A stretch of DNA of 64,000 nucleotides from Porphyromonadaceae bacterium UBA2720. Its GTDB lineage: Bacteria; Bacteroidota; Bacteroidia; Bacteroidales; Muribaculaceae. Shown here one piece after another: positions 8,052 to 15,512 of the stretch. Below the pieces are notes generated by a model that did no database searches, was not told the origin of the DNA, and saw nothing but the letters and a program-made list of their open reading frames with translations. The stretch lies in the NCBI GenBank assembly GCA_002353885.1, contig DEKO01000147.1, positions 4,530 through 68,529 on the forward strand, read 5' to 3'. The position numbers were made by a program, and so were the translations under genes. Positions within the stretch are counted from its first letter, which is position 1; every line of letters starts with the position of its first letter.

Positions 8052-9500
8052 ATGAAGAAACTAAACTTTTTATTGCAAGACTTATGCCCCACCCAGGTTG
8101 TGGGCAACACCGATATAGACATCACCAATGTGCTGTGCGACTCGCGCCAGGTCAAGGGTGGCGAGCTGTTTGTCGCCGTTGTGGGTGTGGCTGTCGACGC
8201 ACACCGCTTCATCCCGCAGGTGACAGAGGCCGGTGCTGCAGCCGTGCTGTGCCAGCAACTGCCGCAAGTGCTGGCCGATGGGGTGACCTATGTCGTGGTG
8301 CCCGACACCACACGTGCTCTTGCTCTAGTGGCCAGCGCGTGGTATGACCATCCCAGCGAGCACTTGCGTCTGGTAGGTGTGACTGGCACCAACGGCAAGA
8401 CCACCACGGCCACACTGCTGTATGAACTGATGCAGCATCTGGGCTACAAGGCCGGTCTGCTGTCGACGGTGAAGAATATGATTGACCGCCGTGAGGAGGC
8501 AGCGACACAGACCACCCCCGACCACCTGAACCTCAACCGTCTGTTGCATGAGATGGTCGTGGCAGGTTGCGACTATGCCTTCATGGAGGTGAGCAGCCAT
8601 GCGTGTGTGCAGCATCGCATCGATGGCCTGCGCTGGGCTGGTGGTGTATTCACCAACCTGACGCAGGACCACCTGGACTATCACAAGACCATGGACGAGT
8701 ATCTCAGGGCCAAGAAGATGTTCTTCGACTCACTGCCTGCCGAGGCCTTCGCTCTGGTCAACGTCGACGACAAGGTGGGCCGGGTGATGTTACAGAACTG
8801 TCAGGCGCAGCATCACACCTATGCGCTGCGCACGATGGCCGATTTCAACTGCCGTCTGGTCGAGGAGCGCATCGATGGCATGAGCTTGCAGATCAATGGG
8901 CGTGACGTGGAGGTGTTGCTCACCGGCCGCTTCAATGCCTACAACTTGACAGCCATTGCTGCCACAGCGATGCTGCTGGGCATCGACCGCGATGATGTGT
9001 TGGTGAGCCTGAGCCAGTTGCATGCCGCTGATGGCCGCTTCCAGACGTTGCATGCGCCCAAGGGTTTCACTGCCATCGTCGACTATGCTCACACGCCCGA
9101 TGCGCTGATCAACGTACTCGACACCATCCGCGACCTGGTTCGCGGGCGCGGGCAGGTGATCTGCGTGTGTGGTTGCGGTGGCGACCGCGATGCCACCAAG
9201 CGCCCCATCATGGCGCATGAGGCAGCGCTTCGCAGCGATCGCACTATCCTCACCAGCGACAACCCTCGCACCGAGGATCCCGAGGCCATCTTGCGCGACA
9301 TGGAGGCCGGTCTGAGCGACGATGACCGTCAGCACACCATCAAGATTACCGACCGTCGCGAGGCCATCCGCACCGCCTGCCTGCTGGCGCAGCCGGGCGA
9401 CGTGGTGCTGGTTGCCGGCAAGGGTCACGAGACCTATCAGGACGTGATGGGCGTCAAGCACCACTTCGACGACCGCGAGGAGTTGCGGGCGTGCTTCTAA
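8052..9500 (+). CDS. murE: UDP-MurNAc-L-Ala-D-Glu:meso-diaminopimelate ligase
   Basis: MurE adds the third amino acid to the peptidoglycan precursor in the cytoplasm, using ATP. The product (482 aa from ATG 8052, MKKLNFLLQD) has the Mur-ligase P-loop TGTNGKTT (111-118), the central DYAHTPDAL segment, and DNPR at 403-406. DNPR is the motif of enzymes that choose meso-diaminopimelate over lysine, which fits Gram-negative peptidoglycan. An in-frame ATG 18 nt upstream would add MSKNLI, which I consider non-native because it lies against the heptamer array. mraY follows after 80 nt. Confidence 0.95.
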   Translation: MKKLNFLLQDLCPTQVVGNTDIDITNVLCDSRQVKGGELFVAVVGVAVDAHRFIPQVTEAGAAAVLCQQLPQVLADGVTYVVVPDTTRALALVASAWYDHPSEHLRLVGVTGTNGKTTTATLLYELMQHLGYKAGLLSTVKNMIDRREEAATQTTPDHLNLNRLLHEMVVAGCDYAFMEVSSHACVQHRIDGLRWAGGVFTNLTQDHLDYHKTMDEYLRAKKMFFDSLPAEAFALVNVDDKVGRVMLQNCQAQHHTYALRTMADFNCRLVEERIDGMSLQINGRDVEVLLTGRFNAYNLTAIAATAMLLGIDRDDVLVSLSQLHAADGRFQTLHAPKGFTAIVDYAHTPDALINVLDTIRDLVRGRGQVICVCGCGGDRDATKRPIMAHEAALRSDRTILTSDNPRTEDPEAILRDMEAGLSDDDRQHTIKITDRREAIRTACLLAQPGDVVLVAGKGHETYQDVMGVKHHFDDREELRACF

Positions 9501-9546
9501 TCACTGCCACGACTAAGGCCGCGGCATAGCCAACAGAACGAAATTA

Positions 9547-9574
9547 TCCATTATTCATTACTCAATATTCATTA
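9547..9574. repeat. Heptamer array, TTCATTA x4, in the mraY leader
   Basis: Units TCCATTA, TTCATTA, CTCAATA, TTCATTA end 6 nt before the mraY ATG. Upstream, 9508-9530 has a degenerate relative of the GCCGCGAC/GTCGCGGCATAC hairpin found at 39352 and 55352. Confidence 0.75.
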
Positions 9575-9580
9575 ATCACG

Positions 9581-10963
9581 ATGTTTTACCATCTGTTTCA
9601 ATACTTGCAAGAATTTGATGTGCCGGGTGCGCATCTGATGGACTATATCACCTTCCGTGCCGGCGTGACGCTGGCCCTGTCGCTGTTCTTTGCTATCGTC
9701 ATTGGTGGCTCGATCATCAAGAAGCTCGAGGCCTACTACAACCGGCAGGGCGGCGAGAACATGCGCGACCTGGACAACGGCGGTAAGATTGTGTCACACA
9801 CCGATGCCATCGAGAAGATTCAAGACGTGCTGGCCAACCTCGACGAGACCGACCAGGAGAAGAAGGACGATGTGGCCAAGTGTCTGGAGAAAGACCGCAA
9901 GTCGCAGACGCCCAGTATGGGTGGACTCATCATCATCTTTGCCATCCTGGTGCCGTGTCTGCTCATGGGCAAGCTCAACAACGTCTATATGTTGCTCATG
10001 ATTCTGGCCACGCTGTGGTGCGGCGCTCTGGGTTTCCTGGACGACTACATCAAGATTGCTCACCACGACAAGCAGGGCCTCAAGGGTAAGTTCAAGGTCA
10101 TCGGACAGGTGGGCCTGGGCATCGTAGTGGCTCTGGTGATGTGGGCCAGCCCAGCCATCGTCATGAGTGAGAACACCGAGGTGCGCAATCCCGAGACCAA
10201 CCAGATGGAGGTGGTCCACTCACCGCAGGTCAAGGGTACGCAGACCACCATCCCCTTCATCAAGAACCACAACTTCGACTACGCCAAGGTGGCGCAGTGG
10301 GTAGGCTTTGAGGGCAAGACAGCCCGTGCCATCGGCTGGTTTATTTTTGCCGCCCTGGCCATCTTCATCGTCGTGGCTGTGAGCAACGCAGCCAACCTCA
10401 CCGACGGCCTTGACGGCCTGGCCAGCGGCACAAGCGCCATTGTGGCGGTGGCCCTGGCCATCATGGCCTATCTGAGCGGCAATGTCTTCTATGCCGCCTA
10501 TCTCAACATCATGTATATCCCCGACAGTAGCGAGCTGGTGATCTATGCCGCAGCCTTCATCGGGGCCACCATCGGCTTCTTGTGGTACAACTCCTATCCC
10601 GCCCAGGTGTTCATGGGCGACACCGGCAGTCTGTGCATCGGCGGCATCGTGGGTGTGTTCGCCTTGCTGCTGCGCAAAGAGTGGCTGTTGCCCATCCTGT
10701 GTGGTGTGTTCTTTGTCGAGGCGCTGAGCAACATGTTGCAGACCGGCTACTTCAAGTATACCAAGCGCAAGACCGGTGTGGGTAAGCGCATCTTCAAGAT
10801 GGCCCCCATCCATCACCACTACCAGATACCGGCCGGCAAGATCAAGAACGTCATGTTCCAGAAGCCCATCCACGCCATCCCCGAGAACAAGATAGTGATG
10901 CGCTTCTTGCTCATCTCTATCATCCTTGCCGTGTTGACCTTCGTCACCTTCAAGGTGAGATAA
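9581..10963 (+). CDS. mraY: Phospho-N-acetylmuramoyl-pentapeptide transferase
   Basis: MraY transfers phospho-MurNAc-pentapeptide to undecaprenyl phosphate at the inner membrane, making lipid I. Family motifs are present: the catalytic aspartates in GFLDDYIK, NLTDGLDGLA, the FMGDTGSL loop, and the histidine motif PIHHHYQ. At 460 aa it is longer than usual (about 360 in E. coli, about 420 in Bacteroides). Extra residues lie in the first cytoplasmic loop (about 50-105, acidic, NLDETDQEKKDDVAKCLEKD) and in a loop around residues 190-230 (ENTEVRNPETNQMEVV). The core appears intact, so I call it functional. Confidence 0.94.
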   Translation: MFYHLFQYLQEFDVPGAHLMDYITFRAGVTLALSLFFAIVIGGSIIKKLEAYYNRQGGENMRDLDNGGKIVSHTDAIEKIQDVLANLDETDQEKKDDVAKCLEKDRKSQTPSMGGLIIIFAILVPCLLMGKLNNVYMLLMILATLWCGALGFLDDYIKIAHHDKQGLKGKFKVIGQVGLGIVVALVMWASPAIVMSENTEVRNPETNQMEVVHSPQVKGTQTTIPFIKNHNFDYAKVAQWVGFEGKTARAIGWFIFAALAIFIVVAVSNAANLTDGLDGLASGTSAIVAVALAIMAYLSGNVFYAAYLNIMYIPDSSELVIYAAAFIGATIGFLWYNSYPAQVFMGDTGSLCIGGIVGVFALLLRKEWLLPILCGVFFVEALSNMLQTGYFKYTKRKTGVGKRIFKMAPIHHHYQIPAGKIKNVMFQKPIHAIPENKIVMRFLLISIILAVLTFVTFKVR

Positions 10964-10976
10964 GTAACCATAAAAA

Positions 10977-11126
10977 ATAACTTGGCACGATTTATTATTG
11001 ATATCTCCAGCTCATCTTTTTGTCCCTTTTTGCTTTGCTCATCAGTTGTTATGCCCGCATAACTCCTTCTTCACAAAACAAAAATGAACTAAAAAACTGA
11101 GCTAAATCATACCAACTTATTTTATA
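10977..11126. repeat. Long imperfect palindrome between mraY and murD
   Basis: The 208-nt gap is nearly filled by one nested inverted repeat. The outer arms are AACTTGGCACGATTTA (10979-10994) and TAAATCATACCAACTT (11103-11118). The inner arms start AGCTCA at 11009 and end TGAGCT at 11103, each with a T-rich partner tract. The apex is a perfect 7-bp stem GTTATGC/GCATAAC (11048-11063). A 14-nt bulge lies on the left arm. No open frame is present. The shape resembles a miniature inverted-repeat element; copies elsewhere in the genome would be needed to prove that. Confidence 0.6.
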
Positions 11127-11136
11127 ACGGTTACTA

Positions 11137-11157
11137 AACTCAAAACTCGTAATCAGT
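11137..11157. repeat. Heptamer array, AACTCAA type, in the murD leader
   Basis: Units AACTCAA, AACTCGT, AATCAGT precede AAATAAAAAGATAT and the murD ATG. The first two units are identical to units in the pheT leader (32604-32638), and their reverse-strand relatives stand before adk. Confidence 0.7.
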
Positions 11158-11171
11158 AAATAAAAAGATAT

Positions 11172-12506
11172 ATGAAGAGACTAGTAGTATTAGGTGGTGG
11201 CGAGAGCGGCGCTGGAGCAGCCGTGCTCGCACTGAAACAGGGCATGGATGTGTTTCTGAGCGACATGGGACACATCAAGCCCAAGTATAAGGAGTTGCTC
11301 GAACAGCACGGCATCAGCTGGGAGGAGGGCGGTCACAGCGAGGAGCTCATCCTCAACGCCGACGAGATTGTCAAGAGCCCGGGCATTCCGCTGGAGGCTC
11401 CGCTCATTGTCAAGGCCGTGGAGCGCGGCATACCCATCATCAGCGAGATAGAGTTTGCCGGCCGGTATACCGACGCCAAGATGGTGTGCATCACCGGTAG
11501 CAACGGCAAGACCACGACGACGATGCTGACCTACCACATCCTCAAGGAGGCAGGCATGGACGTGGGTCTGGCCGGCAATGTGGGCAACAGCCTGGCGCTG
11601 CAGGTGGCCGAGGACCCGCACGAGGTGTATGTGATTGAGCTGAGCAGCTTCCAACTCGACAACATGTATGACTTCAAGGCCAATGTGGCCGTGCTGCTCA
11701 ACATCACCCCCGACCACTTGGACCGCTACGACCACAAGATGGAGAACTATGTCGCCGCCAAGTTCCGCATCATGCGCAACCAGGGTCCCGACGATGTGTT
11801 CATCTACTGGCAGGACGACCCCATCATCAGCGAGCAGTTGCGACACATGCACACCGAGGCCCAGATGATGCCCTTCAGCGCCGAACATAGCGACGGTTGC
11901 ACGGCCTGGGTCAAGGACGGCGAGATGAGCATCAACGTTGACGGCGAGCAGTGGACCATGCCCACCGGCGAGCTGGCCATCCAAGGCCTGCACAACCTGT
12001 ATAACTCGATGGCTGCCAGCATCAGTGCCAGTGTGCTGCACATCCAAAAAGATGTCATCCGCCATGCCTTGGGCGACTTCCAGGCAGTGGAGCACCGCCT
12101 GGAGTATGTGCGTACGCTTGACGGCGTGCGCTGGATCAACGACTCGAAGGCAACCAATGTCAACAGCACGTGGTATGCGCTGGAGAGCATGCGCGACCCG
12201 GTGGTGTTGATTTTGGGCGGCAAGGACAAGGGCAATGACTACAGCGAGATTGAGCCGTTTGTGCGCGAGAAGGTCAAGGCCATCGTGTGCCTGGGTGTGG
12301 ACAACCGCAAGCTGCACGCGTTCTTCGACGGCAAGGTGCCCGTGGTGACCGATGCCGGCTCGATGGCCGAGTGTGTGGCCAAGTGTCACGAGTTGGCTCA
12401 GAGCGGCGACACGGTTCTGCTCTCGCCGTGCTGTGCCAGTTTCGACCTGTTCAAGAGTTATGAGGACCGCGGCACGCAGTTCAAGCAGGAGGTGAACAGT
12501 TTATAA
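11172..12506 (+). CDS. murD: UDP-MurNAc-L-alanine:D-glutamate ligase
   Basis: MurD adds D-glutamate to UDP-MurNAc-L-Ala. The 444-aa product begins with a Rossmann-like VLGGGESGAGAAVLA, carries the Mur-ligase P-loop TGSNGKTTT (108-116), the NITPDHLDRY segment, WINDSKATN and the C-terminal LILGGKDKGNDY, and ends with LLSPCCASFDLFKSYEDRG. Every family hallmark is intact and length is normal. In many relatives murD follows mraY closely; here a 208-nt gap with a palindromic element intervenes. Confidence 0.96.
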   Translation: MKRLVVLGGGESGAGAAVLALKQGMDVFLSDMGHIKPKYKELLEQHGISWEEGGHSEELILNADEIVKSPGIPLEAPLIVKAVERGIPIISEIEFAGRYTDAKMVCITGSNGKTTTTMLTYHILKEAGMDVGLAGNVGNSLALQVAEDPHEVYVIELSSFQLDNMYDFKANVAVLLNITPDHLDRYDHKMENYVAAKFRIMRNQGPDDVFIYWQDDPIISEQLRHMHTEAQMMPFSAEHSDGCTAWVKDGEMSINVDGEQWTMPTGELAIQGLHNLYNSMAASISASVLHIQKDVIRHALGDFQAVEHRLEYVRTLDGVRWINDSKATNVNSTWYALESMRDPVVLILGGKDKGNDYSEIEPFVREKVKAIVCLGVDNRKLHAFFDGKVPVVTDAGSMAECVAKCHELAQSGDTVLLSPCCASFDLFKSYEDRGTQFKQEVNSL

Positions 12507-12507
12507 A

Positions 12508-12568
12508 GTAGTTAAGGAGTTAAGTGGGGCCTCCCCTACTAAAAACCACTTAACTCTCTTAACTACTG
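12508..12568. repeat. Inverted repeat between murD and ftsW
   Basis: Arms of 21 nt (12508-12528, starting AGTAGTTAAGGAGTTAAG) and 22 nt (12547-12568, ending CTTAACTACT) match with one bulged base. The 18-nt spacer holds a GGGG-CCT-CCCC mini-hairpin. A related single arm, AGTAGTTAAGGAGTAAGTAG, overlaps the stop codon of the nhaC-type gene at 36667. The element lies directly after murD and before ftsW on the same strand, so it could attenuate read-through, though no T-run follows. Confidence 0.8.
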
Positions 12569-12590
12569 ACAGTAAGGTAAAAAATGCAAT

Positions 12591-13946
12591 ATGACCGAAG
12601 ACAAGAAGACAAAATACGCTGAGATAGCTCAGAAGCATGGTGACCCGTGGATATGGGGCATCTACTTCACGCTCATCATCATCTCGATAGTCGAGAGCTA
12701 CAGTGCGTCGAGCCGCATGATCACCACGGCCAGCGTCTATGCCCCCGTCATCAAGCAGTGCGTCTTTCTGGGCATCGGTGCTGGATGCGTGTTTGTGCTG
12801 CACCGCTGGGACTACAACGACAGCAAGTTCTTGTATCTGATGATTCCGGGCTTGGCGTTGTTCACCATCTTCACGCTCATCTATGTGATGGTGGCCGGCG
12901 AGGTCATCAATGGTGCCCAGCGCGTGATGAAGCTCATTCCCGGCGTAACGCTTCAGCCAGCCGAGTTAGCCAAGCTGTCGATAGTGACGTTGCTGAGCTA
13001 TATCCTGGCCAAGAGCCAGAAGAACCGTGACATCTCGACGGGCGGCATGATTGCTGCCGGTGCGGCGGTGACCATCTATGGTGGACTGATGATTCGCTCG
13101 GGTATGACCAACACCCTGCTGCTGATGGCCATCAGCGTGGCGATGCTGGTCATCGGTGGTGCGCAGTTCCGTAAGATTGTCCTGTTGTTTGGCGCCTATG
13201 TCATCATCGGAGGCATGTTCTTCCTGATCAAGCACCACAACGATGATACCGACCAAGTGATCGCCCAGGCCCAGACCGAGTTTGTAGCCCAGGGCGCCGC
13301 AGCCGACAGTGTGGCTGGGGCAGCTGCAGCCGGCGATACACCCGAGTTCGGGCGATCGGCCACCTGGGTCAACCGCCTCAAGGCGTGGTGGTATAGCGAC
13401 TCGCTGGTCTATCGTCCCATCACCAACAAGAACCAGCAGGAGATGTTCTCTCGCATGGCTCAGGCTCATGGTGGTGTGCATGGTGTGGGCATCGGTCAGT
13501 CGCGTGAGTGCAGCCGACTGCCGCTTGCCTTCAGCGACTATATCTACTCGATTATCATCGAGGAGACGGGTATGATCGGTGGTGTGCTGCTGCTGGTGCT
13601 GTATCTGTGGCTGTTGGCACGAGCGGCGATGATCGTGCAACGCAGCACGCGTGTGTTGCCTAGCCTGCTCATCATCGGAATGGCATCATTCATCACGTTG
13701 CAGGCATTGTTCCACATGGCCATCAATGTGGGTGTGTTCCCTGTCTCGGGTCAGCCCTTGCCGCTGATTTCGGTGGGTGGCACGAGCATCATTGTCATCA
13801 GTGTGGCCTTTGGTGTGATGCTCAGTGTGAGCCGCACCATCGCCAACTATAACAACAAGAACAACAAGGCCGACAACGCTGTGTTGCCCGAGGGCCTGGA
13901 TGCGGTGAATCCCACCCAGATTGTGCCCAAGAATGTGTGGAAATAA
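12591..13946 (+). CDS. ftsW: Septal peptidoglycan polymerase FtsW (SEDS family)
   Basis: SEDS proteins polymerize lipid II into glycan strands together with a class B PBP, here FtsI. The 451-aa product is hydrophobic with about ten membrane helices. It has the SEDS region INGAQRVMKLIPGVTLQPAELAK and the late motif PLISVGGTSIIVI. Between them is an extra hydrophilic loop rich in Ala/Asp (about 215-285). Neighbouring murG and the cluster context favour FtsW over RodA. A charged tail follows the last helix. Confidence 0.92.
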   Translation: MTEDKKTKYAEIAQKHGDPWIWGIYFTLIIISIVESYSASSRMITTASVYAPVIKQCVFLGIGAGCVFVLHRWDYNDSKFLYLMIPGLALFTIFTLIYVMVAGEVINGAQRVMKLIPGVTLQPAELAKLSIVTLLSYILAKSQKNRDISTGGMIAAGAAVTIYGGLMIRSGMTNTLLLMAISVAMLVIGGAQFRKIVLLFGAYVIIGGMFFLIKHHNDDTDQVIAQAQTEFVAQGAAADSVAGAAAAGDTPEFGRSATWVNRLKAWWYSDSLVYRPITNKNQQEMFSRMAQAHGGVHGVGIGQSRECSRLPLAFSDYIYSIIIEETGMIGGVLLLVLYLWLLARAAMIVQRSTRVLPSLLIIGMASFITLQALFHMAINVGVFPVSGQPLPLISVGGTSIIVISVAFGVMLSVSRTIANYNNKNNKADNAVLPEGLDAVNPTQIVPKNVWK

Positions 13947-13959
13947 ACTATGAAGTAAA

Positions 13960-13999
13960 ATCGAATGATCGAGCAATCGAACAATCGAGCAATCGAATA
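13960..13999. repeat. Octamer array, ATCGAnnA x5, in the murG leader
   Basis: Five 8-nt units read ATCGAATG, ATCGAGCA, ATCGAACA, ATCGAGCA, ATCGAATA, followed by an A-rich stretch and the murG ATG. A related ATTCGAGC-type octamer array precedes adk at 21910-21949. Confidence 0.85.
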
Positions 14000-14013
14000 A
14001 AAGAAAAAAGAAG

Positions 14014-15117
14014 ATGAAAAGCTTTATCATCAGCGGTGGTGGCACTGGCGGCCACATCTTTCCCGCGCTGTCGATAGCCGGCGAAATCAGCCGGCGCATG
14101 CCCGATGCCCGCATCCTGTTTGTGGGTGCCCAGGGGCGCATGGAAATGGAACGCGTGCCTGCAGCAGGCTACGAGATCAAGGGCTTGCCGGTCATGGGTT
14201 TTGACCGTAGGCACTTGCTTCGCAATGTCAAGGTGGTGTATCACCTGCTCAAGAGCATGCGCATGGCTCGTGGCATCATCAGCGATTTCAAGCCCGACAT
14301 CGCCATCGGTGTGGGCGGCTATGCCAGCGGTCCGACCCTGAAGGCCGCTCAGCGCATGGGCATCCCCACGCTGCTGCAGGAGCAGAATTCTTATGCCGGC
14401 GTGACCAACAAGCAGCTGGGTGCAGACGCTCGCTGCATCTGCGTGGCCTATGAGGGCATGGAACGCTTCTTCCCCGCCGACCGCATCGTGCTCACGGGCA
14501 ACCCCATCCGCCAGAACTTGCTGGAGTGCACAGCCTCTCAAGCCGAGGCGCGGCGCGCCATGGGTGTGGACCCCGACAAGCGCACCATCCTCATCATCGG
14601 TGGCAGCCTGGGCGCATTGAGCGTCAACCGTGTGATCAGTGCCGGGTTGGAGCGCATCGGTCAGTCCGCCAATCAGGTGCAGGTCATCTGGCAGACCGGC
14701 AAGACCAACCGTGGCACCAGCGAGGAAGACTTGGCAGCTTCGGGGGTGACCAATGTGCTGCGCACTGACTTTATCAGCAACATGGACATGGCCTACCGTG
14801 CCGCCGACCTGGTGGTGTCGCGTGCTGGTGCGAGCAGTATCAGCGAGATACAATGCCTGGGTCTGCCAGCCATCCTGGTGCCATCGCCCAACGTGGCCGA
14901 GGACCATCAGACCAAGAATGCCCAGGCCCTTGCGAGCCGCAACGCGGCCATCATGGTGCGCGATGCCGATGCACCCAACGAGCTTGTCGAATGCATGCTG
15001 CGCACCGTCACTAACGACGGCGTACTCAAGACGTTGGCCGAGAATGTCGCTGCCATGGCTCAGCGCAACAGTGCAGCCCGCATCGTCGACGAAATTTTCA
15101 AGATTATCAGTGGGTAG
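14014..15117 (+). CDS. murG: Lipid II synthase MurG
   Basis: MurG is the peripheral-membrane glycosyltransferase that adds GlcNAc to lipid I. The 367-aa product has the N-terminal donor/acceptor loop GGTGGHIFPALSIA (9-22), GVGGYASGPTLKAA, the LLQEQNSYAGVTNK segment, a second glycine loop GGSLGALSVN, and the C-terminal SRAGASSISEI. Its TAG stop (15115-15117) overlaps the first bases (AG) of the repeat element at 15116, so the last codons may be set by that insertion. The body of the enzyme is complete. Confidence 0.95.
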   Translation: MKSFIISGGGTGGHIFPALSIAGEISRRMPDARILFVGAQGRMEMERVPAAGYEIKGLPVMGFDRRHLLRNVKVVYHLLKSMRMARGIISDFKPDIAIGVGGYASGPTLKAAQRMGIPTLLQEQNSYAGVTNKQLGADARCICVAYEGMERFFPADRIVLTGNPIRQNLLECTASQAEARRAMGVDPDKRTILIIGGSLGALSVNRVISAGLERIGQSANQVQVIWQTGKTNRGTSEEDLAASGVTNVLRTDFISNMDMAYRAADLVVSRAGASSISEIQCLGLPAILVPSPNVAEDHQTKNAQALASRNAAIMVRDADAPNELVECMLRTVTNDGVLKTLAENVAAMAQRNSAARIVDEIFKIISG

Positions 15118-15151
15118 ATCGCGCTCCGCGCTGGTAGAACGCTTCGCTGGT
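15116..15151. repeat. Left inverted repeat of the four-helix-bundle cassette
   Basis: Two modules of 20 nt (15116-15135) and 16 nt (15136-15151) begin AGATCG and AGAACG and both end TGGT. They match the reverse complement of 15466-15501 at about 31 of 36 positions, so the small gene between is bracketed by inverted copies. The first two bases lie in the murG stop codon. Confidence 0.85.
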
Positions 15152-15182
15152 AGTATATGGAATCTTTGCATTTATTGACATA

Positions 15183-15439
15183 ATGGAAAATTCAAAATTC
15201 TCCTTCGAAAAGTTAATCGTGTGGCAGAAATCTCGAGCCATGGTTAAGAGCACCTATCTGGTTCTCAACCAATTCCCTAAGGTTGAGCAGTTTGCACTAT
15301 GCGACCAAATGAGACGAGTTCCTTGGCACTAGATTTAGAGTATATTACAAAGGAGATTTTTGATGCTGTGGCACTTGACATCAAAGAAATATCTCGCATG
15401 ATTTCCGGTCTAAAGAAGAATTATGACTTAAAATCCTAA
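15183..15439 (+). pseudogene. Four-helix-bundle protein (23S rRNA intervening-sequence type), internally deleted
   Basis: Translation from ATG 15183 gives the standard start of this family (FEKLIVWQKSRAMVKSTYL, then NQFPKVEQFALCDQMRR) but stops at TAG after VPWH. The family's C-terminal segment resumes at once in another frame: LALDLEYITKEIFDAV to ISGLKKNYDLKS, stop at 15437-15439. The middle of the bundle, roughly 50-60 residues usually containing SNIAEG, is missing, so an internal deletion has joined the two ends out of frame. Intact relatives are about 120 aa and are of unknown function; some lie inside 23S rRNA genes. The remnant stands alone between murG and murC inside inverted repeats. 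Confidence 0.8.
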
Positions 15440-15444
15440 AATCA

Positions 15445-15501
15445 ACCAGTCCCAAAGGGCGGTCTACCAGCATAGCGGTCTACCAGCCCGAAGGGCGATC
15501 T
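15445..15501. repeat. Right inverted repeat of the four-helix-bundle cassette
   Basis: Read on the minus strand, this holds modules of 20 (15482-15501), 16 (15466-15481) and 21 nt (15445-15465), each starting AGAYCG and ending TGGT. This is the same three-module order as the solo copy at 3237-3292. It begins 5 nt after the pseudogene stop and ends 11 nt before the murC ATG, so it forms part of the murC leader. Confidence 0.85.
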
Positions 15502-15512
15502 TTAAAAGAACA

